A stretch of 64,000 bases of DNA from Bacillus_BD oryzisoli (GTDB taxonomy: Bacteria > Bacillota > Bacilli > Bacillales > Cytobacillaceae): NCBI RefSeq assembly GCF_036670025.1, contig NZ_CP137640.1:2514001-2578000 (forward strand), read 5' to 3'. Of the stretch, positions 34,886-44,032 are shown one piece after another; the stretch's first letter is position 1; every line of letters starts with the position of its first letter. A program made the translations under genes and the position numbers. Under the pieces are notes generated by a model, which saw nothing but the letters and a program-made list of their open reading frames with translations, made no database searches and was not told the DNA's origin.

Positions 34886-34915
34886 ACAAACGGGTAGCGA
34901 TTCCAGAAAAAGGTT
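34868..34915 (+). repeat. Dispersed repeat supplying the end of the AHSA1 gene
   Basis: TGTGAAAAAATATACTTAAAC AAACGGGTAGCG matches the first half of the dispersed family and provides the last five codons and stop of the high-GC gene. Confidence 0.65.
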
Positions 34916-35059
34916 GTCGTCCGTTTTGTTGATTGATTGCATTAAAGTGCAGGATTGATTAACAGGATTTGTTTTTTGAAAAGGTCCATCTTGTAAAGAA
35001 TGATCAAATGGGGCTGTTTCTCAACCTAAAAAGCCTCATATATAGACAAAGAATCTAGT

Positions 35060-35116
35060 GAATAAAAAAGAAGCTGAACACTACATTTTGTAGAGATTCA
35101 ACTTCTTTTTCGTTTG
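35060..35116 (-). terminator. Terminator after the SurA-like lipoprotein gene
   Basis: AAAAAGAAGTTGAA ... TTCAGCTTCTTTTTT; long stem with a T run on the minus strand. Confidence 0.75.
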
Positions 35117-35167
35117 AAGAGGCATTTGTCAACAGCCACTTGAGCTGTTCATTATGTGTGTAACCTA

Positions 35168-35935
35168 TTAAATCTTAATATCAATCTTCGCATTTTTCTT
35201 TAGCTCTTCAACCTGCTGAGCGAGTTTTTCTTGCTGTTTTTCCTGTTGAAGAGATTGTTCGATTTGCAGTTTTATTTCTTCAAGCTTTGGAATTTCTTGT
35301 CCAGTACTCTTTCCTTGTTCCACATATTGATCATACGTTTTTTGAATATCTTCATCGGTTATTTGAGCAGCGGGCACTTCTTTCTCAATATACTGCTTAA
35401 GTTTAATACTGTCAGCTATTTGAGTTTCAAGTGTTTTCATATCCATGCCGGATTTTTTAAGAGCAGCATCGAATTCTTTTTCAGTTTTAAACTGTTTTTT
35501 TATTTCGTCCAGTTGCTTATTAATATCCGCCTCTGAAGCTTTATAGCTTTTTTTATCGGCCTCTTGAAGAAGAAGAGTTTGTCCGATTAAGCTGTCAATT
35601 GTTTGGTTTTTCGCTTCCTCTGCAGCTTCTTTAGAAGTTGGATCTACTCCCATTTGCTGCATTTGCCCTTGTGTAGATGCTAAAGCGCTATTATAGTCGC
35701 TTCCTAAAATTTTTTTATCATTCACTATGGCAACGGTTTTCTTTTCATCGATTTGCTGTGCTTCTAATTTCTTTTGCATTTCTTCCATTTTCTTTTGCTG
35801 TTTCTTCTGCTGATCGGTTTCCGTTGTTTTTGCTTTATCATCATTTTTAGCATCTGTACTTTCTTCATTTCCACCGCATGCTGCTAAAACAACGGCCAAT
35901 AGACCGGTTATTAACGCAAACATCATTTTTTTCAT
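35168..35935 (-). CDS. SurA-N-domain lipoprotein (PrsA-like chaperone)
   Basis: 255 residues. Lipobox: a signal helix and LAVVLAACGGN with Cys20 as the lipid anchor. Next comes a charged coiled-coil linker (about 25-65, many Lys/Glu/Gln). The SurA N-terminal chaperone domain follows (VAIVNDKKILGSDYNSALAS, then IDSLIGQTLLLQEADKKSYKASEADINKQLDEIKKQF). It ends in a helical QSLQQEKQQEKLAQQVEELKKNAKIDIKI. The parvulin isomerase domain of PrsA is missing, so this is a short form that would hold unfolded secreted proteins at the outer membrane face without isomerising them. Start after AGGAGGAGATCG. Confidence 0.9.
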   Translation of the reverse strand: MKKMMFALITGLLAVVLAACGGNEESTDAKNDDKAKTTETDQQKKQQKKMEEMQKKLEAQQIDEKKTVAIVNDKKILGSDYNSALASTQGQMQQMGVDPTSKEAAEEAKNQTIDSLIGQTLLLQEADKKSYKASEADINKQLDEIKKQFKTEKEFDAALKKSGMDMKTLETQIADSIKLKQYIEKEVPAAQITDEDIQKTYDQYVEQGKSTGQEIPKLEEIKLQIEQSLQQEKQQEKLAQQVEELKKNAKIDIKI

Positions 35936-36163
35936 AATCGATCTCCTCCTTAAGCTAGAAGTAAAGTGTTCCCTAAAAAATCATCTAGTGCGAATTATAA
36001 AGATAATCCTACGAAAAAGAAACAGTACGGGCTCTTTTTTAATATTTATCACAGGAATGAAACATTTGAAAATGATAACGAATGTCTGTAAAAAAGCTCA
36101 TGGTTGGGGATAGAAGGAATCACAATGAAAGTGAAAAAAGTAAATCTGGATGATACTGTAACT

Positions 36164-36226
36164 AATAAAAAAGAGTAACCAATTCTGTCATTCAATGTGG
36201 CAGTTGGTTACTTCTTTTTTATTTTA
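36164..36226 (+). terminator. Terminator before the DUF1835-like gene
   Basis: AAAAAAGAGTAACCAA ... TTGGTTACTTCTTTTTT. It follows a 17-codon frame (MKVKKVNLDDTVTNKKE, 36125) that may be a leftover or a tiny peptide. Confidence 0.75.
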
Positions 36227-36297
36227 TCTTTATAATGGGGGAGGAGAGGTGCCAAAATTACTTTACCTCTTTAATAAGAGGGGAGGAAGATATATTC

Positions 36298-36957
36298 ATG
36301 AATCATGAAAGGACGTTAAATCTACTAAATGGACAATCAATGTATCATTTTTTTAAAAAGACTCATTTTCTTGAAGGAGAATTAATGATTCCTTTTAATG
36401 AGGCTATGTGTTATGGGGACACGTGTAATGATATATTTTCACATGAATTCATCCAAATACGTGCGAAGGTTCATCACGTTACACCTGAACAATATACGGA
36501 AATAGCTCTAAACCCATTGAAGCCGCTCTTTAGTAAAAATTTCACTCGTATTTCATTATGGTTTGATGAGGATATGTTTTGTCAGATCAATATTCTTACC
36601 GTTCTTGCCTGGCTGGACCAGACTGATTATAAGGGAAGTATTGATCTGCATATAGTCGGAGATAAGTTTGAACTTATGGACAGTTTTACTTTGAACGCTG
36701 AGGGATATTATGCTATTTACAAGCAAGTGTTGATTCAAAAGGAAATTCCTCAACATAATTTTCCAGCCCCTTTAAAAACAGGAATTGAATTATATTTAAC
36801 TTATCTTAATAAAGAAAGTGACCTTATGCGGTATTTAAAAAAATACCCAGATCTATCTGAAAAAGAGCTTGTATTTAAATTAATTATGGAATTCCAACAT
36901 TATGGGCTTGGCGATACTCAATATCTCGAGATCATTAGATCCTATCGTGGAAATTGA
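36298..36957 (+). CDS. Hypothetical cytoplasmic protein (DUF1835-like)
   Basis: 219 residues from the ATG at 36298 (GAGGAAGA upstream); the longer frame from 36235 overlaps the terminator and is less likely. The N-terminus MNHERTLNLLNGQSMYHFFKKTHFLEGELMIPFNEAMCYG and the middle ISLWFDEDMFCQINILTVLAWLDQ resemble DUF1835 proteins. A helical C-terminal half follows (KTGIELYLTYLNKESDLMRYL, EYGLGDTQYLEIIRSYR-like). No catalytic motif is certain. Often called AraC-type regulator in databases, but no helix-turn-helix is visible here. Confidence 0.75.
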   Translation: MNHERTLNLLNGQSMYHFFKKTHFLEGELMIPFNEAMCYGDTCNDIFSHEFIQIRAKVHHVTPEQYTEIALNPLKPLFSKNFTRISLWFDEDMFCQINILTVLAWLDQTDYKGSIDLHIVGDKFELMDSFTLNAEGYYAIYKQVLIQKEIPQHNFPAPLKTGIELYLTYLNKESDLMRYLKKYPDLSEKELVFKLIMEFQHYGLGDTQYLEIIRSYRGN

Positions 36958-37693
36958 ACTACTCCACCTTAATTTTCTAACGAGAATTAGAAGATGGAGA
37001 TTCCTGCGAACACCGAGGCACCCCTCAGTTATTTAGCAGGCTATCCCCGTCGCACCGACGGTTAGCAGTACTAACGGCGTGAGCCTCCTGCAAATATTAC
37101 AAACTTGTACATCGGACTCGCCACGCAACCTACTTTAGCTTGGTTTTCGCAACTTCGGTGTGCGTGGAGGAGAATGGTGCTTGGATATTTTACCTGACAG
37201 AGCATTTCCTGTCAGAACCCAATATATCCAGTTTTCAAAGAACAACTTACAGGAATATCATAACATGCGAACAAATGTTTTGTCTATCACCAACCGACAT
37301 TCATCTCCCACTTATTTTTGGGCTACGCCATGCACAAAATTGAAGTGGGAGTTTTCTATCGGGAAAAGATAAAAGATTAATAGAACAAGAGTGATGAGAA
37401 AGAGACTAACCCTGAAAGATGTTTTTACAATTGGTTCCTAAATGCTAAAATTAGAAACATTTGGGATATAAAAATATCCTATTTCTTGAGTATGTCGACC
37501 TCCAAATGATTTGCGATTTTTACATAAATATTCTATTTGTTGTTATTTCTTTCATTCATCATTATGAACAAACCTATTTGTAAATCCGTAATTATGTGAC
37601 TAACGATGCAGGTGCGTACAAAAAGAATTTTTCCGCAAATTGAAGGAAAAACTAATAGCAAATTTATATAGTTACAGTGGGTGGCTATAAGCT
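36958..37693. other. Noncoding region with an IS200/IS605-type end
   Basis: 36985..37372 has strong secondary structure: CCGTCGCACCGACGG and GTTAGCAGTACTAAC hairpins and, at the right, CATCTCCCACTTA...GAAGTGGGAGTTTTC. The last resembles the end hairpins of the TnpB element at 32290. It looks like the leftover end (and perhaps guide-RNA part) of a second element whose tnpB is gone. Short frames over it (37140, 37160) are not genes. 37373..37693 holds nothing I can name. Confidence 0.45.
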
Positions 37694-38155
37694 ATGGTCT
37701 TATGCGTTATTTCTATTATTTTATTTAATTTAATTGTTTATAAAAGTAATAAACATCTTACAAAAAATCAAATAGTCCACATATGGGCATTTACGATCAT
37801 TTTGGTTACTTGGGCTGATATTTATATTGATGAAAAAACTGGAGGTTACTGGTACTTTAAAAAGGGAATTGAGTGGCATAACTTTTTAGTATATACGCTA
37901 TTAATTCCACCAGTGAATGTTATTTTTCTGAATTGGTACCCTTTTGAAGCTTCAAGGTTAAAAGTGTTCCGTTATTTCGTTTATTGGATTCTATTCATTA
38001 CAATCTATGAGCTAATAGCTTTGTTACCCGAACCTTGGGGGTTTTTTCATTATGGGTGGTGGAATTTATTCTATTCAATCATATGCGATCCTTTTTTACT
38101 ATACATTTTACTCAAGTATTATAAATGGATATGTAAAATTGAGAAAAGTGTTTAA
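37694..38155 (+). CDS. CBO0543-family membrane protein
   Basis: 153 residues with five membrane segments (about 3-20, 30-45, 68-86, 95-112, 122-142). Family features: VTWADIYIDEKTGGYWYFKKGIEWHNFL, IPPVNVIFLNWYPF and FFHYGWWNLFYSIICDPFLLY. CBO0543 proteins are common in spore-forming Firmicutes and have no assigned function. The GTGGGTGGCTATAAGCT sequence before the ATG is a weak ribosome binding site. Not the same family as the membrane proteins at 3543 and 63505. Confidence 0.8.
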   Translation: MVLCVISIILFNLIVYKSNKHLTKNQIVHIWAFTIILVTWADIYIDEKTGGYWYFKKGIEWHNFLVYTLLIPPVNVIFLNWYPFEASRLKVFRYFVYWILFITIYELIALLPEPWGFFHYGWWNLFYSIICDPFLLYILLKYYKWICKIEKSV

Positions 38156-38313
38156 TGCAAGAGGAAAATGGGAACCAGATTGTGAAACTGATGCCCATGT
38201 CTTGAAGAGTAGGGGGAAATGGGAACCAGATATCGGTAGCTGTCCGAACTTGTAACTAAATAACTTTTTCAGCTGTTTCGAACCGTCCCCATGTATCCCT
38301 CTCACTCAGATAA

Positions 38314-39054
38314 TCAGTCCGTCCAATGGAAATACTTAAGTCCAATAATGGTTGAAAAAATTAAAATCCCGATTAATACTCCTACGTCTACCATGGCTCC
38401 TGATGTAAAGAGTGTACCGTTCCATCCATCTCTTAATACTTTGACAACATAGGTTAATGGTACGAAAATCGATATTTTTTGCAGGATATCTGGATATGCT
38501 TCTAGAGGAATGGTTGCCCCTGACAAGAACATCATGGGATACATGGCAACCATCGCTATTCCTAATGCGGTCTACATTCGTTTGGCAAGGCTTGAGACAA
38601 TAAATCCGACTGAGAAAAAGGTAATGGAACAGAATGTTAACGCTAGAAAAAACTCGAATGGGTGCGCTGTTGATCCTGATCCAAGGCCCAACTTTGAAAT
38701 CAATAGAATTTCGATTGCTCCTACATATATTGCGAAAAATCCTTTGACAATTGTTGCTGTAAAAATCGCTCCTTGATTAAGCGGGGTTCCTTTTAATCTT
38801 TTATAAACTCCTTTTTCTCTATCAATGACCACCTGAAGTCCCATAGAAAAAAAGGCTGTTGTAAAAATAATAATAGCGATCATGCTTGGTATATACGCTT
38901 GGAAGTAATCTAACCCATCATATGAATTGGATTGAAACATGAGACCAAACACGACAAAACAAACGGCTGGAACAATATACGTAAATAATAATGGCAATGT
39001 TTCTCTAAAAAACAACTTCAATTCCATTTTTGTATGTGTTAATACTGTTTGCAT
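38314..39054 (-). pseudogene. ABC-2 type permease interrupted by an in-frame amber stop
   Basis: The 5' part (MQTVLTHTKMELKLFFRETLP to SSLAKRM) and the 3' part (TALGIAMVAMYPMMFLSGATIPLEAYPDI to KYFHWTD) are in the same frame, separated only by TAG at 38572..38574, where relatives carry Gln (AKRMQTALG; CAG to TAG). Six membrane helices and the ABC-2 'FLSGATIPLEAYP' loop would be present in the joined protein (about 246 residues). It pairs with the ATPase gene directly upstream. Either the gene is dead, the stop is read through, or it is a base error. Confidence 0.88.
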
Positions 39055-39067
39055 CTTGTATCCTCCC

Positions 39068-39787
39068 TTAGTATTCTACCGCATAGTGTAAATAAACATC
39101 TTCCATCGTTCCTGCATGATCTAATGAATCAATTAAACGACTCGGTCTATCACATGAAACTAGCTTTCCTTTTTTAATAATCGCCATTCGATCACAATGC
39201 CGTTGAACTTCTTCCATATAGTGAGTTGAAAGAATGATGGTTTTTCCTTCCATACGATAATTATTAATACAGGCCCATAACTCACGTCTCGCTTGTGGAT
39301 CTAGACCGGTTGTTGGTTCATCTAAGAAGATAATTTCTGGATCATTGATTAGTGCCAGCGCCAGTGATGTCCGCTGCTTCCACCCTCCGGATAGATTTTT
39401 TACATATTTATTGAGATAGGGTTCTAGTCCAATCGTATCAATAATTTCCTTAAGGTCTCTTTTTTTATCATAATAGGAACGAAATAGTTCAAGAGCTTCC
39501 TTTACTTTTATCCGATCATAGAGAGAGGTCTGTTGCAGCTGGATTCCAATCCTTTGTTTAATTTCATCAGCCTCATCCGTAATATCCATATCTAGAACTC
39601 TTACATCCCCGGAATCTGGTTGTCGCAGTCCCATCATAATTTCTAATGTGGTTGATTTTCCGGCTCCATTTGCCCCGATAATCCCAAATACTTCACCTCT
39701 ATAGACTTTAAAAGAGATTCCATCTACAGCTTTTACAGCCCCATAGCTTTTTACAATTTGATTTAGTTCAATTACACACTCGCTCAT
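39068..39787 (-). CDS. ABC transporter ATP-binding protein (ABC-2 exporter)
   Basis: 239 residues with all ABC motifs: Walker A GANGAGKST, Q-loop (IGIQLQQTSLYDRI), signature LSGGWKQR, Walker B EIIFLDEPTTGLDP and H-loop ILSTHYMEEV. It belongs to the CcmA/drug- or antibiotic-exporter group (DrrA-like). It drives the permease encoded 13 bases downstream, which has an in-frame stop. Ribosome binding site AAAGGGG before ATG. The kinase/regulator pair further upstream on the same strand probably controlled it. Confidence 0.93.
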   Translation of the reverse strand: MSECVIELNQIVKSYGAVKAVDGISFKVYRGEVFGIIGANGAGKSTTLEIMMGLRQPDSGDVRVLDMDITDEADEIKQRIGIQLQQTSLYDRIKVKEALELFRSYYDKKRDLKEIIDTIGLEPYLNKYVKNLSGGWKQRTSLALALINDPEIIFLDEPTTGLDPQARRELWACINNYRMEGKTIILSTHYMEEVQRHCDRMAIIKKGKLVSCDRPSRLIDSLDHAGTMEDVYLHYAVEY

Positions 39788-39894
39788 CTTACTACCCCTT
39801 TTTTGTTCGCTTATTTATATTTCTATCCTACAAATGAAGTATTAAATTAATCTTAAGTGAACCATATCTTACTATTAAGAATGCAGCTGCCCAG

Positions 39895-39933
39895 AAAACA
39901 AAAAAAGGCATAACATCCAAGTGTTATACCTCA
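39895..39933 (-). terminator. Terminator after the histidine kinase gene
   Basis: GGTATAACAC TTGGAT GTTATGCC followed on the minus strand by TTTTTTTG. Confidence 0.8.
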
Positions 39934-39942
39934 TTAGGCCGA

Positions 39943-41162
39943 TCATATCGGCAGTTCTATGATAAAATTCGTTTTTCCATGCTTGGGTTTCGTATCCAAG
40001 TACACTTTGCCATTGAGCTTCTCGACAATTTTTCTTGTTATGGCCAATCCTAACCCAGACCCGCCATCATGGCTTCTGGTTTTATCCCCTCTAACAAACG
40101 GATCAAAAAGGCTCTGAGCAATATCTTCACTAATTCCAATCCCGTCATCACCAATTTCTATACTGATTGAATTTTAGATTCTTTAAGAGTGATAAATACT
40201 GGAGTTTGTTCCGGATTATATTTAATAGTATTTTCTAAAATATTAGACAGGGCACGATAAAGGAGTTTCTGGTCGAATCGATAAAATATCTTTTTCGTTG
40301 GGATATTTATCGTAAGTTCCATTTCCTTTTCTGTAAATAATTCATAGTACTCAACAATCACTTCCCGAAAAAACTCACAAATGTCATGGTCCTGCTTCAT
40401 CATCTGGAAGTCGGGGGTATCCAATTTTGAAAACATAAATAACTCATCAATGAGGGAGGTTACTCTTATCGACTTATCATGGATATATTTGAGGTACCGT
40501 CTTTTTTGTTCCTCATCTTCTACCATGCCATCATATAACGCTTTCGAATATCCTTGGATGGTTGTCATTGGTGTTTTTAAATCATGTGAAAGATCGGCGA
40601 GCATTCTTTTTTTACTTTCTTCTAGTTGTTCTTTTTCCAGATTTTTAATCCTTAATTCCTCTGCCACTCGTATAAGGTCCTTGTTCAATTCCTTATATTT
40701 TAAGGAGGCTTTTATAAGAAAGGGGAGTATACCGCCGCCAAATAATGGTGCTAAGAATATGAACAAGTATAGTAGTTGGTCAGGATAGACCGTTTGATAA
40801 ATGGGATAAATACTCAGCACGATAAAACTGCCACATAACCAATACATCCATCTCAAGGGGAGGCGGACCATTTGGTTAGCAAAAACAAAAACGATATACA
40901 AATACATTGGATGGTAAAAGTATGTGAAAACAAAGGTAATAATCAGTTCAGCAATAATAAAATAGAATGCGTACGTTGAAGCCCAAAATACCTGTCTGTA
41001 GCAGAGAACAAAAATCACCAGCAGCAAAAGGCCGGAATACTGTCTAGTTGCGGACTCCTGCAGCAGGAAATACAGTGGGATACACAAATTTGCCAGGTAG
41101 ATATAAGGACTATATCCTTCTTCCTGTGGGAAAAGTTTTTTTTGAAACAGTTTCAATTTCAT
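39943..41162 (-). pseudogene. Sensor histidine kinase, frameshifted before the ATP-binding end
   Basis: About six N-terminal membrane helices (residues 20-150) with little extracytoplasmic sequence are followed by a HisKA domain (LADLSHDLKTPMTTIQGYSKAL, phospho-His). The first part of HATPase_c follows with its N box (LYRALSNILENTIKYN). The frame ends at 40158 (LKESKIQSV). After a one-base shift the rest reads IEIGDDGIGISEDIAQSLFDPF, GGSGLGLAITRKIVEKLNGKV and ends NFIIELPI, providing the G1 and G2 boxes. As read the kinase is inactive. The few-loop sensor type suggests an intramembrane or envelope-stress sensor. Confidence 0.88.
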
Positions 41163-41266
41163 CCCTTCCCTAAAGTTTATCGAGATTATTGTTAATAGAA
41201 TAAGACATCAATCTTAAATTAATCTTATTTATAACTTACGTTTATCTAATGCCAAAAAAATAAACC

Positions 41267-42006
41267 TTACTCAGGCCTATTCAAATTATGTATTCTTTTT
41301 TCAAATTTATATCCTAATCCTCTAACTGTTTTGATGTATAGGGGCTTTTTCGGGTTTTCTTCAATATTTCCCTTATTTTTGAAATGTGGACATTAATGGT
41401 GTTGTCTTCTTCACCGCCCATATAATATTCATTCCAAGCGCTTTCAAATATTTGTTGCTTTGTATACACCCTTCCAGGGGAGCCCATTAATAATTCGAGT
41501 ATTTTATATTCTATTTTTGTTAGTTAAATAGCAATATGGTTTCGAATAATGGAATAGGTCGCTCCATCAAGAGTAAGGTCTCCCACTACTTTTTTTATGG
41601 TTTCAGACACTTCTGGATGTTTGTTCTCTTCAAATGAGAAGTTATAACTCCGTCTCAACAGGGCTTTCACTCTGGCCACCACCTCATGGGGATTAAACGG
41701 CTTTTGAATAAAGTCATCCGCTCCAATTTCAAGCCCGTAGATTTTGTCACGATCTTCCTGCTGCGCAGAGATAATAATAATCGGAATTTGTAATGTTTCT
41801 CTGACCTTTTTAATGAGTTGGTATCCGTCTATAATCGGCATCATTAGGTCAACGAGCATTAAATCAATATTCCCTTTCGAAATAGACATTAAGGCATCCA
41901 TGCCATCATGTGCTTCAATAATCTCGTACCCTTCGTTCTCTAAATAAAGCTTAAGCAGCTCTGCGATTTCTGGTTGGTCATCTACGATCAATATGTTCCT
42001 CTTCAA
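41267..42006 (-). pseudogene. OmpR/PhoB-type response regulator, stop and frameshift
   Basis: The receiver domain is intact: ILIVDDQPEIAELL (acidic pocket), IDLMLVDLMMPIIDG (phospho-Asp), IIIISAQQEDRDK and GADDFIQKPFNPHEV (Lys). The winged-helix part begins GDLTLDGATYSI but meets TAA at 41524 (HIAI*LTKIEYKILELL, where GAA is expected), then continues in frame through GGEDNTINVHISKIRE. It shifts frame near 41380 before PKKPLYIKTVRGLGYKFEK. The DNA-recognition half is therefore lost. Together with the kinase it forms a dead two-component system upstream of the ABC exporter. Confidence 0.9.
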
Positions 42007-42191
42007 TGGTAATCACTTCCTCTAATTTTATGAATTTCCGATAGAAATCTAGTTTTCTTAGAGTATATCAATGAAAGATATGACTGAATAGAAAATACTA
42101 CCAGTTATTTAATTTGCAAAGGTGAAGGCGTTTGAAACGGAGGGATGGTTCGGATACTTTCCTTTAATGGAAACATCATAACCGTCCCCGC

Positions 42192-42302
42192 ACCGCAAAA
42201 AACTTTCGGTGGTTCCCAAAAAATAATGGGAGGCTTTTCAATAAACTGTGCGGGGGTCCTTCATAAGTGTGCGGTTTGAGTAGGGGCGATCCTTAGTACA
42301 AT
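42192..42302 (+). promoter_or_regulatory. TGCGG-box promoter A (for the secreted hydrolase)
   Basis: Boxes on the plus strand: TTCGGT 42205, TGGGAG 42227, TGCGGG 42249 and TGCGGT 42270 (spacing 22, 22, 21). An opposite ACCGCA is at 42192. The -10 hexamer TACAAT starts at 42297, exactly 27 after the start of the last box, with TTGAGT as a poor -35. The last box thus lies at about -39 to -34, a class II activator position. Close match to promoter B. Confidence 0.7.
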
Positions 42303-42443
42303 GTGAATATACAAAACAACAAAACAAATGGATAGGTATCTAAGAATCATGCAATCTGGATAGCTGATCGAAGATTTGTAGAAATGGTTCATATGAACAA
42401 AGCTTGTTAAGACAAACAAATTTATAAATTGGGGGAATAAGAA

Positions 42444-43724
42444 ATGAAAAAAATTATGATCAGTACCTTAGCAGCAGTTACTTTACTTTCGGGTGCATTT
42501 TCAGCAAGTGCCCAAGGGACCAATGGCAAGGAAGCACCAATTGAACATTCCATTAAGTCGGAGGACGCTCTAGTGAACTTACCGAAAACGACTGGAGAGT
42601 ATAAAGTTGGATCTACCACCTATGATTGGGTAGACACTTCCAGAATAGACTTACTTGACCCGAAGAACAAGAGGGAACTTAAGGTTCAAGTATGGTATCC
42701 TTCAGATAAAGCCAGCAATAAAGGAAAGAAAAAGGAGCCCTATCTCCCAATGACGGAGAAGGGGATCAATCAGATTATCTCCACTTTTAGTTTTGGCGAT
42801 CTTTTTGCTGATGTGAATGATATCAATACACAAGTGTATAAAGATGGACGATTATCTAATAAGAAAAACAAATATCCAGTTGTATTGTTTTCACATGGTC
42901 TGGGTGTGAGCAATTGGAATTATCAATGGATGACACGTGAACTGGCAAGCCATGGATTCATTGTGGTCAGTATTGACCATTCTCACTTTAGCTTTGGAAC
43001 CGAATTTCAAGATGGGCGGTTTATGCCAATTGCTTCTCAATTTTTACCGGGAAATGCCATCCCACAGCTAGATGAATACGATGATTACGTCAATAATATC
43101 TGGGTAAAAGATATACAATTTGTTATTCAGCAGCTGGGTACCTTGAATAAAAAAGATAAGAAATTTAAGAACAAACTAGATTTAAAAAACATTGCGGCAG
43201 TAGGGCATTCAATGGGTGGAGCTGCAGCAGCACGTGCCTTGCAAGTTGAACCTAAAATTAAATCAGCCATTAACATTGATGGGTCATTTATTGGTTTCAC
43301 TGAAACAGAAACAATGACAAAGCCGTTTGCCTTAATTAAAACGGAAATGTCAGAAATGTTCTTAACTGGAAAAGCTGAACAGCCACTGCCGGAAGGACTA
43401 GACTCACAGACGGAGCAAGAATTAAGAGAGATGTTCAAAGTATACAACAACAGATACGAACAGGTAGTTACAGGTCCAGCATATGACATTACCATATACG
43501 GCGGTGCTATACACAATAGCTTCACCGATATGCCTTTGTTAAGACCATATCTTTCCGGAACGATGTATGATAGTGACAGTATATTTCCTGCGAATCCTGA
43601 GCCGATTTATGAATTAAGTAATCAAGTAATTGTGGATTTTCTTGAAAAAACGCTGAATGGTAAGAAAAATACAATCCTTGATCGTAGGAATGTCAATATA
43701 CCTAATTTAAAGATTGTTCAATAG
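42444..43724 (+). CDS. Secreted alpha/beta hydrolase (PAF-acetylhydrolase-like)
   Basis: 426 residues with a signal peptide (MKKIMISTLAAVTLLSGAFSASAQ). The PAF-AH/dienelactone-hydrolase pattern is clear: KVQVWYPSD, VVLFSHGLGVSNWNYQWMTRELASHGFIVVSIDH, the nucleophile elbow AVGHSMGG (Ser256), INIDGSF (Asp279) and YGGAIHNSFTD (His357). It probably cuts ester bonds of lipids or small esters outside the cell. ATG after TTGGGGGAA. The gene has TGCGG-box promoter A and a terminator behind it, so it is a single-gene unit of the local regulon. Confidence 0.92.
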   Translation: MKKIMISTLAAVTLLSGAFSASAQGTNGKEAPIEHSIKSEDALVNLPKTTGEYKVGSTTYDWVDTSRIDLLDPKNKRELKVQVWYPSDKASNKGKKKEPYLPMTEKGINQIISTFSFGDLFADVNDINTQVYKDGRLSNKKNKYPVVLFSHGLGVSNWNYQWMTRELASHGFIVVSIDHSHFSFGTEFQDGRFMPIASQFLPGNAIPQLDEYDDYVNNIWVKDIQFVIQQLGTLNKKDKKFKNKLDLKNIAAVGHSMGGAAAARALQVEPKIKSAINIDGSFIGFTETETMTKPFALIKTEMSEMFLTGKAEQPLPEGLDSQTEQELREMFKVYNNRYEQVVTGPAYDITIYGGAIHNSFTDMPLLRPYLSGTMYDSDSIFPANPEPIYELSNQVIVDFLEKTLNGKKNTILDRRNVNIPNLKIVQ

Positions 43725-43801
43725 TAAATTGTCTGATTGAGCAAATGGAATCAAATATAAAAACCCGCATGTAAGAATTGTGGATTGGTTTATTAAGGAA
43801 T

Positions 43802-43838
43802 GAAAACTGCCAGGGATTTACTGGCAGTTTTTTTCTTT
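43802..43838 (+). terminator. Terminator after the secreted hydrolase gene
   Basis: AAACTGCCAG GGATTTA CTGGCAGTTT followed by TTTTC. Confidence 0.85.
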
Positions 43839-43860
43839 ACTCGCAAAAGTATTTCGGGGT

Positions 43861-43970
43861 ACCGCAAAATCCTGCGGTCGTTCCCACATAGCGTGCGGTG
43901 TGTTTCATGAAATTGTGCGGGGGCCCTCCAAAAAGAGTGCGGTTTGATAAGGGGGGTTACTAAGTACAAT
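43861..43970 (+). promoter_or_regulatory. TGCGG-box promoter B (for the ABC/FtsX operon)
   Basis: TGCGGT at 43873, TGCGGT 43894, TGCGGG 43916 and TGCGGT 43938 (spacing 21, 22, 22), with ACCGCA at 43861 forming ACCGCAAAATCCTGCGGT with the first box. TACAAT at 43965 is 27 from the last box start; TTGATA is the weak -35. This is the best-conserved copy of the arrangement. Confidence 0.75.
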
Positions 43971-44032
43971 GTGAATATAGAAAATAAATAATCTTACGGA
44001 AAATGACTTATATAAATTGGAGGGAAAAACAT

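Noticed and set aside
37140..37372. Two overlapping plus-strand frames of 67 and 70 codons
   Set aside because: No ribosome binding site; the segment is hairpin-rich and fits an insertion-element end.
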